From assembly GCA_019321725.1 (NCBI GenBank), contig CM033124.1, positions 5,952,001-6,016,000 on the forward strand: a stretch of DNA of 64,000 nt, given 5' to 3'. Source of the stretch: Paulownia fortunei. Its lineage: Eukaryota > Streptophyta > Magnoliopsida > Lamiales > Paulowniaceae. The notes beneath the pieces are model-generated. The model ran no database searches. It had not been told where the DNA came from and was given only the letters and a program-made list of their open reading frames with translations. Shown here piece after piece: positions 63,735 through 64,000 of the stretch. Each line of letters begins with the position of its first letter. Position 1 is the stretch's first letter. A program made the position numbers and the translations under genes.

Positions 63735-64000
63735 ATAATTATCTATTTTCTTTTTATTTTGTTGAACGTGGAAAAAGTAGTTATAGGGAGTAGTAAAATA
63801 TAAACTATTCATTAATATGCAGAGGTAATCAAAATTGAATATCTAAAAATGGAACAATTTCCATGTTTTATTACAAAAGTTAAACCTTTTTCATCCAAGA
63901 CAGGAATGGAGATAATGTTCTTAACTATCTTTGGAACATAAAAATAATTGTTCAAAACTAAAACTACTTCATTTCCTAAAGCTAAGTTGACACTTCATAT
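63735..64000 (-). pseudogene. Copia-B, continuation toward protease/gag
   Basis: Resumes the copia-B polyprotein 5' part interrupted at 61490, aligning with about 5575-5825 of copia-A ('attttgttgaacgtgga', 'aggtaatcaaaa.tgaat'). The window ends inside it. Confidence 0.8.

Noticed and set aside
1..64000. CRISPR arrays, tRNA or rRNA genes, operons, phage or defence clusters
   Set aside because: No spaced short repeats, cloverleaf-type sequence or prokaryotic gene arrangement was seen. All features are those of a plant nuclear genome.

Overview
The window is nuclear DNA of a eudicot-type flowering plant. It holds one intact, intron-rich protein gene inside about 55 kb of AT-rich, nested, decayed retrotransposons. 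I cannot name the species. No bacterial, plasmid, CRISPR or virus-like gene cluster is present, and I found no new biological system. The interest lies in the gene and in the datable history of the insertions.

The gene (40969..50283, minus strand) encodes the plant nuclear-basket nucleoporin NUP1 (also called NUP136). I resolved eight coding exons with GT-AG introns and a continuous frame, giving 1274 residues. A conserved basic N-terminus, a short helical SEIDxLTELL block, a long disordered middle and a single last exon with about 17 FG dipeptides make up the protein. A telo-box lies 47 bp upstream of the ATG.

Left side (1-40 kb). 1-3378 is the 5' end of a Tekay/Del-type Ty3/gypsy element read leftward (gag remnant, initiator-Met PBS, 2.1-kb LTR of family 'T1'). 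It sits in a Ty1/copia element (3379-6760, minus). 7085-18726 is a 5'-truncated LTR of family 'L' (TG...CCCAACA ends, very rich in AATTAATT), split by a complete 9.6-kb Tekay element (8157-17754) with both LTRs ('C' family), PBS, PPT and a near-matching 5-bp target duplication. 19-25 kb is an Athila-type gypsy element (minus). 26168-28641 is a T1 LTR that appears to have been cut about 70 bp from its start and inverted. It caps the pol of a second Tekay element (28660-31690). A C-family LTR (31739-34665) follows, then a Tat/Athila-type gag with PBS, then an L-family LTR (37513 to about 39625).

Right side (50.3-64 kb). About 1 kb upstream of the gene lie two L-family solo LTRs in opposite orientation (51307-53450 and 54482-56547), each with its own target duplication. 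Next are an L1 LINE fragment (56750-58050), half of an inverted L-like LTR, and a second copy of the copia family (59040-64000). That copia copy is split by a T1 solo LTR (61491-63734) with a perfect ATAAT duplication. All polyproteins carry stops and frameshifts and look dead. LTR family names T1, C and L are local labels, not database names.
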